8,308 bases of DNA. It comes from Oribacterium parvum (lineage in GTDB: Bacteria; Bacillota; Clostridia; Lachnospirales; Lachnospiraceae). Where the stretch lies: positions 1 through 8,308 of the forward strand of contig CALIEL010000285.1 of the NCBI GenBank assembly GCA_938022235.1, written 5' to 3'. The notes under the pieces are model-generated. The model saw nothing but the letters and a program-made list of their open reading frames with translations. It had not been told where the DNA came from and did not search any database. Positions within the stretch are counted from its first letter, which is position 1; every line of letters starts with the position of its first letter. The position numbers and the translations under genes were made by a program. Shown piece after piece: positions 1 to 6,589 of this stretch.

Positions 1-378
1 ATCCGCAATAGCCTTATAGTGGGTATATAAGCCTTTCTGGGTTGCCTTATTATAATAAGGAGTCACCAAAAGCAGTCCGTCAGCCCCGGCCTTCTCTGCT
101 CTTTGAGAAAGGTCAATGGCGGTTGCTGTACAGTTGGAACCTGTTCCTGCAATAACGGGAATACGGTGATTTACCACCTTCACAGTATGAGCAACCACTT
201 CAATATGCTCATCCTCCGTAAGGGTTGCGGCCTCTCCTGTTGTACCAACTGCCACAATGGCATCCGTGCCTTCTGCAATTTGCTCCTCCAAAATCTCCGT
301 CAGCTTATCATAATTTACGCTGCCATCCTCATGAAAGGGGGTAATCAAAGCAACGCCAGCTCCTTTAAATAATGCCAT
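1..378 (-). CDS. dapA: 4-hydroxy-tetrahydrodipicolinate synthase, N-terminal part (cut by window edge)
   Basis: Condenses pyruvate with aspartate semialdehyde in the cytoplasm, the first committed step of lysine and diaminopimelate synthesis; DAP also feeds peptidoglycan. The window holds the first 126 codons of a protein normally about 290 residues long. The start is MALFKGAGVALITPF. The GTTGE motif (residues 45-49) carries the Thr pair matching T44/T45 of the E. coli enzyme, and VTPYYNK (105-111) carries the Tyr matching Y107. The Schiff-base lysine and the second catalytic Tyr lie beyond the left edge, so completeness cannot be judged. The ATG at 378 is the only start that fits the family N-terminus; an AAAGG and a closer GAGTG precede it. 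It starts 21 nt after the typA stop on the same strand, so it is probably cotranscribed with typA. Family assignment is confident; dapA rather than a paralogous aldolase is likely but not proven. Confidence 0.93.
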   Translation of the reverse strand, partial: MALFKGAGVALITPFHEDGSVNYDKLTEILEEQIAEGTDAIVAVGTTGEAATLTEDEHIEVVAHTVKVVNHRIPVIAGTGSNCTATAIDLSQRAEKAGADGLLLVTPYYNKATQKGLYTHYKAIAD

Positions 379-399
379 AGTTTCACTCAACCTTTCTTT

Positions 400-996
400 T
401 TATTTCCTGTTAAATCCGGCTCTCTTTCTAGCGGTAGGATCCAGAATCTTCTTACGAATACGAAGATTTTCCGGAGTAACCTCCAAAAGCTCATCCGTAT
501 CGATAAAGTCAATACACTGCTCCAAGGACATAATCTTCTTCGGTACCAGCTTCAATGCCTCGTCAGAGCTGGAGGTTCTGGTATTGCTTAAATGCTTGGT
601 CTTACAAACATTTAACTCGATATCCTCCGACTTCGGACTCTGTCCGATAACCATTCCGCTGTAAACCTTCTCTCCCGGACCGATGAAGAGGGTTCCACGG
701 TTCTGTGCCTGGAATAAGCCGTAGGTAACCGCCTCTCCCTGCTCAAAGGCAATAAGGGATCCCTGATGACGATAGTTTAAGTCTCCCCTATATTCTCCGT
801 AGCCTTCAAACTCCGTATTCAAAATACCGTTTCCCTTGGTATCGGTAAGGAACTCTCCTCTGTAACCGATTAATCCTCTGGAAGGAATCTCAAACTCCAA
901 ACGGGTATATCCGGAAGCCAAAGGACTCATGCCGTTTAAGGTACCCTTTCTCTGGGTAAGCTTCTGGATTACGGATCCGGTAGCATCCTCCGGCAC
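400..996 (-). CDS. typA: TypA/BipA C-terminal portion (domain V and BipA C-terminal domain)
   Basis: In-frame continuation of typA after the TAG, covering full-length residues 408-610. It carries the family signatures QRKG, PSRGLIGYRGEF (about 450-461), RGTLFIGPGEKVYSGMV, the CKTKHLSNTR basic segment and the EVTPENLRIRKKIL tail, and ends in TAA at 402-400. Conservation is as good as in the N-terminal half, which argues against an old pseudogene. Independent expression is doubtful: the first possible start is the GTG at 996, and I see no Shine-Dalgarno sequence in front of it. The natural reading is a piece of one TypA protein, not a separate gene. Confidence 0.6.
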   Translation of the reverse strand: MPEDATGSVIQKLTQRKGTLNGMSPLASGYTRLEFEIPSRGLIGYRGEFLTDTKGNGILNTEFEGYGEYRGDLNYRHQGSLIAFEQGEAVTYGLFQAQNRGTLFIGPGEKVYSGMVIGQSPKSEDIELNVCKTKHLSNTRTSSSDEALKLVPKKIMSLEQCIDFIDTDELLEVTPENLRIRKKILDPTARKRAGFNRK

Positions 997-1011
997 ATCG
1001 ATATAAGCAAT

Positions 1012-2232
1012 CTACATAGGCTCCAGCTTTACTCCCTGCTCATTTTCCTTATAAATAACCTCCGCCTTGGAAACCGCAAACTCAAAGCCCTCTCTACGCA
1101 TGGTCTCCACCAATACGGAAAGGTGCAGCTCTCCACGGCCGGAAACCTTAAAGCAATCTGCGGATTCCGTCTCCTCTACTCTTAAGGAAACGTCCGTATT
1201 CAGTTCTCTGAAAAGACGGTCACGGATGTGTCTTGAGGTAACAAACTTTCCTTCCGTTCCTGCCAAAGGAGAATCATTAACCATGAAATCCATGGAAATG
1301 GTAGGCTCGGAAATCTTCTGGAAGGGCAATGGCTCGGGATTCTTCTCCGTACAAATGGTATCACCCACATGCAGGTCTTCAATACCGGAAACCGCAACGA
1401 TATTTCCAAAGGAAGCTTCCTCCACATCCACTCTCTTTAAACCGTCAAAGGCATAGAGCTTGGTGATACGTACCTTTTTTCTCTTGTCCGGATTATGGTG
1501 GTTCACAACCAGGGCTTCCTGATTCACCTTAATCTTACCGTTCTCCACCTTACCGATTCCGATTCTTCCCACGAATTCGTTGTAGTCAATAGTAGAAACC
1601 AGGAACTGGGTTTCCGCATCCGGATCTCCCTTAGGTGCCGGAATAAAGTCTATAATGGTATCAAACAGCGGCTTCATATCCACGTCCGGATCCTCCAGCT
1701 TCAGCTTTGCATAACCGTTCTTGGAAGAAGCAAAGAGGAAGGGACAATCCAGCTGTTCATCGGAAGCATTTAGATCCAGCATCAATTCCAGTACCTCATC
1801 CACCACATCATTGGGGCGGGCCTGAGGCTTATCAATCTTATTCACAACTACAAGAACAGGAAGACGAAGATCCAAGGCTCTTTGTAAAACGAATCTGGTC
1901 TGGGGCATGGGACCTTCAAAGGCATCCACCAACAAGATGGCACCATCCACCATTTTCAAAATACGCTCTACCTCACCGCCGAAATCTGCGTGTCCCGGAG
2001 TATCTACAATATTAATCTTGGTATCTCCGTAGCTTACAGCGGTGTTTTTTGCCAGAATCGTAATGCCTCGTTCCCGCTCGATGGGGTTGGAATCCATCAC
2101 TCTTACTCCAACCTCCTGGTTGTCACGGAATACTCCGGACTGCTTTAAAAGCTCATCCACCAGGGTTGTCTTACCGTGGTCAACGTGGGCAATAATGGCA
2201 ACATTACGTACATCTTCTCTATTCTTTAACAT
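1012..2232 (-). CDS. typA: TypA/BipA N-terminal portion (GTPase and domains II-III), 406 aa
   Basis: This is what would be made if the TAG at 1014-1012 terminates translation. It contains the whole G domain: P-loop AHVDHGKTT (15-23), RERGITI (53-59, switch I region), DTPGH (77-81), NKID (131-134) and a SSK G5 motif (169-171). A beta-barrel domain II follows (about 205-300), then an EF-G domain III-like segment containing GRGELHLSVLVETMRREGFE. It ends just inside the EF-G domain V-like region. The polypeptide would therefore lack the rest of domain V and the BipA-specific C-terminal domain, which in known BipA structures reaches toward the decoding and A-site side of the ribosome. Such a fragment might still bind GTP but would not be expected to work normally on the ribosome; that is inference. 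Confidence 0.85.
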   Translation of the reverse strand: MLKNREDVRNVAIIAHVDHGKTTLVDELLKQSGVFRDNQEVGVRVMDSNPIERERGITILAKNTAVSYGDTKINIVDTPGHADFGGEVERILKMVDGAILLVDAFEGPMPQTRFVLQRALDLRLPVLVVVNKIDKPQARPNDVVDEVLELMLDLNASDEQLDCPFLFASSKNGYAKLKLEDPDVDMKPLFDTIIDFIPAPKGDPDAETQFLVSTIDYNEFVGRIGIGKVENGKIKVNQEALVVNHHNPDKRKKVRITKLYAFDGLKRVDVEEASFGNIVAVSGIEDLHVGDTICTEKNPEPLPFQKISEPTISMDFMVNDSPLAGTEGKFVTSRHIRDRLFRELNTDVSLRVEETESADCFKVSGRGELHLSVLVETMRREGFEFAVSKAEVIYKENEQGVKLEPM

Positions 2233-2248
2233 TTACTTCTCTTTCCCC

Positions 2249-2274
2249 TTAAAGAAACTTAAAAGCCTCTTTAA
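2249..2274 (-). other. Possible RNA hairpin in the typA leader
   Basis: On the minus strand, TTAAAGAGGC and GTTTCTTTAA flank a 6-nt loop and pair over 10 bp, two of the pairs being G-U. It lies about 16 nt before the typA ATG, next to the AAGGGGAAAG that probably serves as ribosome binding site. There is no U-tract, so it is not an intrinsic terminator. The stem is AU-rich and could be chance. Confidence 0.25.
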
Positions 2275-2304
2275 ATGATTCATTTTTATCTACAGTTCAT
2301 TAAC

Positions 2305-2934
2305 TTAGGAAGTATACCACCGGCTATTTTTGATTGCAAGGAAAACCACCTCTTGTCCATACTCCCCAATGTGCTTTTCCAAGGACAGATACTGCTCCTC
2401 TTCCATTTGCAGGAGAAGCTCCACCCTATCCGTGTAGTCTTTCTCTAAAATCCGAATTCCCATTTCCTGAAAATCATATTCCAGTCTTCCCAGTAGTGTG
2501 TAGGGAATATTCAGCCGAATTTCTTTTCCCTCTTTCCGCTCCAAAAGCTGCGCTTCCGAAAGCACCTGTTCTGCCGCATCTCCATAGGCTCTGGATAAGC
2601 CTCCCGTCCCCAGCAGGGTTCCTCCGAAGATACGACTTACCACACAGAGAACATTTTTCAGCTCTTTACGTTCCAACCTTTGCAGTATTGGAGCTCCTGC
2701 GGTTTTCGCCGGCTCTCCGTCATCACTTTGCTTCTTCTGCTCCTGCAAAAAGCCCTCCCGCTCTTCCAGGAAAATGTAGGCATAGCAATGGTGTCTTGCC
2801 TCGGGATAAGTCTTTTTACATTCCTGTAAATAAAGCGTAACATCCTCAAGACTTTGAAGCGGAAATAAAGAAGCATAAAATTTTGATTTTTTCACTTCCA
2901 GCATGGAGGTAAAACGATCTTGAATAAATTTCAT
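2305..2934 (-). CDS. YigZ/IMPACT family protein (UPF0029, DUF1949)
   Basis: A 209-residue protein of the YigZ/IMPACT family, usual length about 205-215. The N-terminal IMPACT domain has the KKSKFYA segment (15-21), ARHHCYAY (46-53), SDDGEPAKTAGAPIL (70-84) and RIFGGTLLGTGGLSRAYGDA (101-120), all hallmarks of the family. The C-terminal part (about 138-193) fits the ferredoxin-like DUF1949 domain. The eukaryotic relative IMPACT inhibits GCN1/GCN2 signalling; the bacterial role is unsettled, with nucleic-acid or ribosome association suggested by the fold, so no reaction is assigned. The ATG at 2934 follows AAAGGA at 8 nt. It begins 20 nt after the stop of the upstream PBP gene, implying cotranscription. 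In the DGEP motif, Lys replaces the commoner Gly or Ser after EPA, a minor variation. Confidence 0.9.
   Translation of the reverse strand: MKFIQDRFTSMLEVKKSKFYASLFPLQSLEDVTLYLQECKKTYPEARHHCYAYIFLEEREGFLQEQKKQSDDGEPAKTAGAPILQRLERKELKNVLCVVSRIFGGTLLGTGGLSRAYGDAAEQVLSEAQLLERKEGKEIRLNIPYTLLGRLEYDFQEMGIRILEKDYTDRVELLLQMEEEQYLSLEKHIGEYGQEVVFLAIKNSRWYTS
2311..2339 (-). promoter_or_regulatory. Putative housekeeping promoter for typA(-dapA)
   Basis: On the minus strand, TTGCAA (2339-2334), exactly 17 nt of spacer and TATACT (2316-2311) match the sigma-A/sigma-70 consensus at four and five of six positions. It lies in the last codons of yigZ and would give a typA leader of roughly 70 nt, letting typA-dapA be transcribed independently of pbp-yigZ. 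This is a sequence match only. Confidence 0.5.
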
Positions 2935-2954
2935 GCTTCTTTTCCTTTCTCTTA

Positions 2955-5564
2955 TTAATCTTCTCGCTTTTGCTTTTCTTCCTTGGGCTTATCTTCCTTT
3001 GTCTTTTTCTTGGAGGAGGGGCCCTGTTCGGAAATAATCACCTCATCTCCGGAAGGTTCATCCTCATCCGCCGTCTTTTCCTTTACCTTATAACGGAAAT
3101 AACGATCGTCCGTATCCAAATCCCGCAAATCCTCAGGCACCAGCATAGCGCCCCAGGAGGTATGGTAGGTACATTTGTCTGTGGGAACCGTTCCCTTGGC
3201 AAAGAGCTCCGTAATCACCGCACTACCGCGATAATCCGCAAAACAGCCGGAAATGGGAAGCTTACCGGATTTTCTGCAAACCTGCTCCTCCACAATATCC
3301 TCCGGTCTCTGGAAGCCCGGATCCGTCTTTCCTTCATGGATTCTTGTCATAATCTTCCGCCAGATATCCTTGTGGAAACCGGTTCCGCCGTTGTATTCTC
3401 CGGAATTACTATCCTTTAATACCTGATTGTCATCGCAGCCCGCCCAGATTCCGCCTACATAATAGGGTGTAAAACCGATAAACCAGATATCCCTGTTGTT
3501 ACTGGTGGTTCCGGACTTTCCCGCCTGACTCATACCGTCAAAATGGGCTCTGGTGGAAGTGGAGCTTACCCGGACACTGGAAGAAAAGGCCCGATTACTT
3601 TCCATGGACTCCCGCATAGCATCCGTTAAGAGATACGCTGTGCTGGACTTCATCACCTGCTCCGACTCATCCTCCGTGGTATCAATAATCACCTTTCCAT
3701 TTTGGTCCTCAATCTTGGAAAAGAACTTAGCCTTCTGAAACCGTCCCTTATTGGCAATCACAGAGAAGGCTTGCGTCATTTCCAGATTGGAAACGCCTCT
3801 GGTCAGACCGCCCAGGGCCAAGGCAGGATTGGCATCCTCCGGCACAAGGGAAGTAATACCCAGAGATTCCGCATAGCGAAATCCGTTTTCCACCTTTACC
3901 GTATCCATTAGGCAACGAACCGCCACGATATTCAAGGAATAAACGATACCGTCTCTGATACTCTGAAAGCCCAGATAACCTCCTGAATACCAGTTTTTAA
4001 AGGTTTTCTTTCCAACGGTATACTCGGAATCGTAGTAGGTAGATGCCAATGTAGCACCGTATAAATCGATGGCGGGAGCAAAGGAGGAAAGAATCTTGAA
4101 GGTGGAACCGGGCTGTCTAAGTACGTTAGAAGCTCTATTCAGCGTCTTACTCTGCTTCTTTTCTCCCCGACCTCCCGTTAAAGCCAGAACCTCTCCGGTG
4201 GAAGGATCCATTAAGACAAAGGATGCCTGAGGCTGTAAAACATAGTCAATGCTTTCTCCCAGAATCTTATCCGAATCCACTACAACCTTGTTTTTAAATT
4301 CCTCAACCCGTTTGTTGGCCTGATCCTTGGAGCTGAATAAGCCGTTAAAATCCAGTCCTCTACCTTCTTTTAAATATTTCTCTAAATCTTTTTCGCCGTA
4401 GTTGACGATACTGCCGTCCTCATGCTGGATGGTTAATCGCCAGGTAATGGAATATTTCGCCGTGTCATAGTTGTCCGGATTGTTGATTTCCTCATCCACA
4501 ACGGCCTGTAAATCCGGATCCTGGTTGGCATAAATCCGTAAGCCTCCGGAATAGAGCAGCTTGGTAGCATCTTCCTTACTGTAATTCAACCGTTCCATAA
4601 GGCTGTCCACCACCTGCTCCGTCAATTCATCGGTATAATAGGAATAGGGCTTGTCGTCACCCTGGCTCACGGAATTTACATTCTGAATTCTTTCATAAAC
4701 CGGATCCTGTAAAGCCTCCTGGTAGCGGGCATCATCAATATAGCCCTGCTTTAACATATTTTTTAAAACCTGGGCTCTTCGAATGGCATTTTTATCCGGA
4801 TGGGTAATGGGATTCAAGCCGGAAGGATTCTTGGTAATCGCCGCAATAACTGTACATTCCGAAAGGTTAAGCTCCGTAACCTCTTTATTGAAATATCTTC
4901 TTGCAGCAACCTTTACCCCTAAGGTATTGGCTCCCAGATTAATAGTATTCAAATACTCCGTAAGAATACTCTTCTTCACTTCTTTTTTGCTTAAATTGCT
5001 CTGATCCTCCAGCTCCAGGGCTAGATACTGCTCCTGAAACTTTCGAACATAACGCTCAAACTTTCCCTCATGCAAGCCTCCGCCGAAAACATTGTTTTTC
5101 AGAAGCTGCTGGGTAATGGTAGAGCCTCCGCCGGCAGAGCTGTCATCGGAAACCACACCCTTGATGGCACGCATAATGGAACGAAAATCGATACCGTTAT
5201 GGCTCCAAAATCGCTCATCTTCTATGGCTACAAAGGCATTAATCAAATCCTTGGGAAGCTCCTCATAGCTTACCCTTTCTCTATTGGATCCCTCCGTAAC
5301 CAGAGTGGACATAAGATTTCCTTTTTTGTCGTAAATCTTGGTAGCATACTCTGTAGGCCCCACATGGATTTTATGGATATCCGGTGCGGAATCCAGAATT
5401 CCCCGGAACAAGCCATAAGAAAAGGAAGCACCCAGGAAAAGACTGGCCAGCAAGAGAAAGAGGCATAGACTCTTAATAATCCCCGTGAGTCTATGCCAAA
5501 TACGAGCTCTCTTGCTCTTCATTTCATCTATGCGATTCTCTATATTATACCGTGTAAAATTCAT
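2955..5564 (-). CDS. Class A penicillin-binding protein, PBP1A/PonA type (transglycosylase-transpeptidase)
   Basis: Bifunctional peptidoglycan synthase anchored in the membrane with its catalytic domains outside. Numbered from the ATG at 5564 (869 aa): a short basic cytoplasmic N-terminus, one membrane segment (about 28-54), and a GT51 glycosyltransferase with EDERFWSHNG (catalytic Glu115), GGSTITQQLLKN, RKFQE (174-178) and ILTEYLN. The transpeptidase domain has STFK with nucleophile Ser487, SLN (543-545) and KSGT (683-686). The last 35 residues are Lys/Glu-rich and probably disordered. I prefer the ATG at 5564 because AGGGA lies 5 nt before it and the protein then begins MNFTRYNIENRI, like related clostridial PBPs; a GTG at 5582 (875 aa) with GGAG nearby is the alternative, and an ATG at 5522 is possible. 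It follows the ECF sigma/anti-sigma pair, so cell-wall-stress control is plausible but unproven. Confidence 0.95.
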   Translation of the reverse strand: MNFTRYNIENRIDEMKSKRARIWHRLTGIIKSLCLFLLLASLFLGASFSYGLFRGILDSAPDIHKIHVGPTEYATKIYDKKGNLMSTLVTEGSNRERVSYEELPKDLINAFVAIEDERFWSHNGIDFRSIMRAIKGVVSDDSSAGGGSTITQQLLKNNVFGGGLHEGKFERYVRKFQEQYLALELEDQSNLSKKEVKKSILTEYLNTINLGANTLGVKVAARRYFNKEVTELNLSECTVIAAITKNPSGLNPITHPDKNAIRRAQVLKNMLKQGYIDDARYQEALQDPVYERIQNVNSVSQGDDKPYSYYTDELTEQVVDSLMERLNYSKEDATKLLYSGGLRIYANQDPDLQAVVDEEINNPDNYDTAKYSITWRLTIQHEDGSIVNYGEKDLEKYLKEGRGLDFNGLFSSKDQANKRVEEFKNKVVVDSDKILGESIDYVLQPQASFVLMDPSTGEVLALTGGRGEKKQSKTLNRASNVLRQPGSTFKILSSFAPAIDLYGATLASTYYDSEYTVGKKTFKNWYSGGYLGFQSIRDGIVYSLNIVAVRCLMDTVKVENGFRYAESLGITSLVPEDANPALALGGLTRGVSNLEMTQAFSVIANKGRFQKAKFFSKIEDQNGKVIIDTTEDESEQVMKSSTAYLLTDAMRESMESNRAFSSSVRVSSTSTRAHFDGMSQAGKSGTTSNNRDIWFIGFTPYYVGGIWAGCDDNQVLKDSNSGEYNGGTGFHKDIWRKIMTRIHEGKTDPGFQRPEDIVEEQVCRKSGKLPISGCFADYRGSAVITELFAKGTVPTDKCTYHTSWGAMLVPEDLRDLDTDDRYFRYKVKEKTADEDEPSGDEVIISEQGPSSKKKTKEDKPKEEKQKRED
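5462..5497. repeat. Perfect 11-bp inverted repeat inside the PBP gene
   Basis: GGCATAGACTC (5462-5472) and its exact reverse complement GAGTCTATGCC (5487-5497) flank a 14-base loop. The repeat lies in the early PBP coding region, encoding the WHRLTGIIKSLCL stretch just before and into the membrane segment. In the mRNA it would form a stem-loop about 70 nt after the start codon. There is no U-tract, so it is not a typical terminator. Confidence 0.6.
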
Positions 5565-5636
5565 ATTCTTCCCTAAAATCACAAGCTCCGACGGGATAAG
5601 TCCTTACACTTCCCATCCTAAAACATATACCGCTCT

Positions 5637-5665
5637 ATTTTAGCATAAAGTATAGAAAGAAAACA
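5637..5665 (-). promoter_or_regulatory. Putative extended -10 promoter for the PBP-yigZ unit
   Basis: In the 113-base gap before the PBP gene, the minus strand reads TATGCTAAAAT. This is a TGN extended -10 element followed by TAAAAT (5642-5637). The hexamer 17 nt upstream, TGTTTT (5665-5660), is a poor -35, as is usual for extended -10 promoters. Predicted leader about 60-70 nt. No ECF-type motif and no terminator hairpin is visible in this gap. Confidence 0.45.
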
Positions 5666-5677
5666 CAGTATTTTCCC

Positions 5678-6589
5678 TTAAGCCTTCCAAATTCTGTCCG
5701 GCATAACAAATTGCTGTTCGCCCTGAGCCATGGGAGCTACTTCTCCCTGAGGGAAAACCAAAACCAGCTTTCCTTCTCCATTAATATAGAAGCTTTGATC
5801 CTTCTTTACCTCAGTAAAGCCTTCATCATCCTCTCCGTCTTGGATAAAGTAGGGAAAGTCTCCCTTCTGATTATGAGCCTTCATCTGGGAAACCACTTCC
5901 TCGGACAGAAGCTTCTGATAATCCGTTCCTTCCGGAAACAGATCGGAAAGCTGCAAAAGTTTTCCGCTATGCTTATCCATAGTATAATAATGGTTCTGGG
6001 TAAAGCTGTCTCCCTCCTGTTGCAAAGCGCTCAGAGCCAAGACATAATAATCCTCGGAATCCAAAATCACTTGAGAGGAAACAGACAGATTCTTATATTC
6101 ACTACTTTGAATTTCCTGCTTAAAAGCGGCAATCAGTTCGTCGGTTTTCTTCTCTATATCAAAATTAATGGCCTGTGCGGAATTTGCCTTTTCCGATTCC
6201 TTGGCGGCAACACTTCCGGCTTCCTTCCCTTGAGAAGCATTTGCCTTGTTTCCCGTCTCTCCGCTATTCCTAATATCGCTTTCTTCGCTTCCCTGTTCCA
6301 GCTTCGGCACTACCACTTCCGCCTTATGATTTCCGTCCTCGAAGGAATATTTCCGGAAGGTAATCAGTTGAAAATAAGAACCGATTCCCGGTATGCTTTG
6401 CAAAGCATAGGCAGTTTCCTTCGACAGATTAGGCAGTAAGAAAAGCAGACAAAAGCAAGCCGCAATTGCAGAAGAAAAATACCGAATAGGAAATTTTTTT
6501 ATTTTTTTCCTTGTTCTCTCATTTTCCGCTTCCTCTATGAAGCGTTCATCGATTTGAGAAAAGGCTTCTACAAAATCCCAGTCTTTCAT
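5678..6589 (-). CDS. RsiV-like anti-sigma factor, membrane anchored (DUF3298-type C-terminus)
   Basis: A 303-residue protein that probably holds the adjacent ECF sigma factor inactive at the membrane. Residues 1-36 form a charged cytoplasmic segment. Residues 37-53 are hydrophobic (single membrane span), followed by an A-Y-A (60-62) that could be a signal peptidase site. AYALQSIPGIGSYFQLITFRKY (61-81) matches the IP-x-IG...TFR pattern common in clostridial RsiV-like proteins. Residues 98-140 are a low-complexity Ser/Ala/Gly/Glu/Lys linker. From about 141 on the sequence fits a DUF4163/DUF3298-like extracellular domain, including MDKHSGKLLQLSDLF and YINGEGKLVLVFPQGEVAPMAQG. In Bacillus, RsiV binds lysozyme and is then cleaved; whether this protein senses lysozyme is inference. 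No HxxxCxxC zinc anti-sigma motif is present. Its ATG overlaps the sigma stop (ATGA), with GAGGG 6 nt upstream, indicating translational coupling. Confidence 0.82.
   Translation of the reverse strand: MKDWDFVEAFSQIDERFIEEAENERTRKKIKKFPIRYFSSAIAACFCLLFLLPNLSKETAYALQSIPGIGSYFQLITFRKYSFEDGNHKAEVVVPKLEQGSEESDIRNSGETGNKANASQGKEAGSVAAKESEKANSAQAINFDIEKKTDELIAAFKQEIQSSEYKNLSVSSQVILDSEDYYVLALSALQQEGDSFTQNHYYTMDKHSGKLLQLSDLFPEGTDYQKLLSEEVVSQMKAHNQKGDFPYFIQDGEDDEGFTEVKKDQSFYINGEGKLVLVFPQGEVAPMAQGEQQFVMPDRIWKA
6392..6409. repeat. Perfect 18-bp palindrome within the anti-sigma gene
   Basis: TATGCTTTGCAAAGCATA is identical to its own reverse complement over 18 bases with no spacer. It lies in the part of the anti-sigma gene that encodes AYALQSI. 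It looks like a dimeric-regulator operator but does not match the cre consensus, and its coding position leaves chance possible. Confidence 0.55.

Larger units (their letters stand above)
400..2232 (-). pseudogene. typA: TypA/BipA translational GTPase gene interrupted by an in-frame TAG
   Basis: TypA/BipA is a ribosome-binding GTPase related to EF-G and LepA, involved in 50S assembly and in growth under cold or other stress. Read through, the gene has 610 codons, the normal family length, and it is collinear with TypA from end to end. Codon 407 (1014-1012) is TAG. The context is KLEPM-stop-IAYIDVPEDATG, where relatives as I remember them have EPMEIAYIDVPEDATG, so one G-to-T change of GAG explains it. 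The frame does not shift: both halves are in the same phase, and the five codons between the stop and the downstream open frame align normally. No other decay is visible. Options are a recent nonsense mutation, a base-call error, or UAG readthrough. The ATG at 2232 follows an AAGGGGAAAG stretch. Labelled pseudogene for convenience; the product may still be made in full if UAG is decoded. Confidence 0.85.

Noticed and set aside
103..372. Plus-strand 89-codon Cys-rich open frame opposite dapA
   Set aside because: It mirrors a clear dapA reading frame. The cysteines come from complementing Ala/Thr/Gly codons and are not spaced like a metal-binding motif.
997..1011. A frameshift between the two typA halves
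   Set aside because: Both halves are in the same phase (2232 minus 996 is divisible by 3), and the codons between read I-A-Y-I-D as in the family. Only a stop codon separates them.
994..1014. A genuine split typA with a second, separately started protein
   Set aside because: No ribosome binding site precedes the GTG at 996, and the break falls inside the EF-G domain V-like region instead of at a domain boundary.
2334..2840. Plus-strand 168-codon open frame opposite yigZ
   Set aside because: yigZ on the minus strand has all its family motifs. The plus-strand product is Pro/His/Leu-rich with no recognisable domain.
5583..5677. An intrinsic terminator between the anti-sigma and PBP genes
   Set aside because: I could find no GC-rich stem followed by a U-tract on the minus strand here; readthrough from the sigma operon into the PBP gene cannot be excluded.
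5711..6439. Plus-strand 242-codon open frame opposite the anti-sigma gene
   Set aside because: It lies entirely opposite a recognisable RsiV-like gene with ribosome binding site and operon context. Its translation shows no family motif and looks like an antisense shadow.
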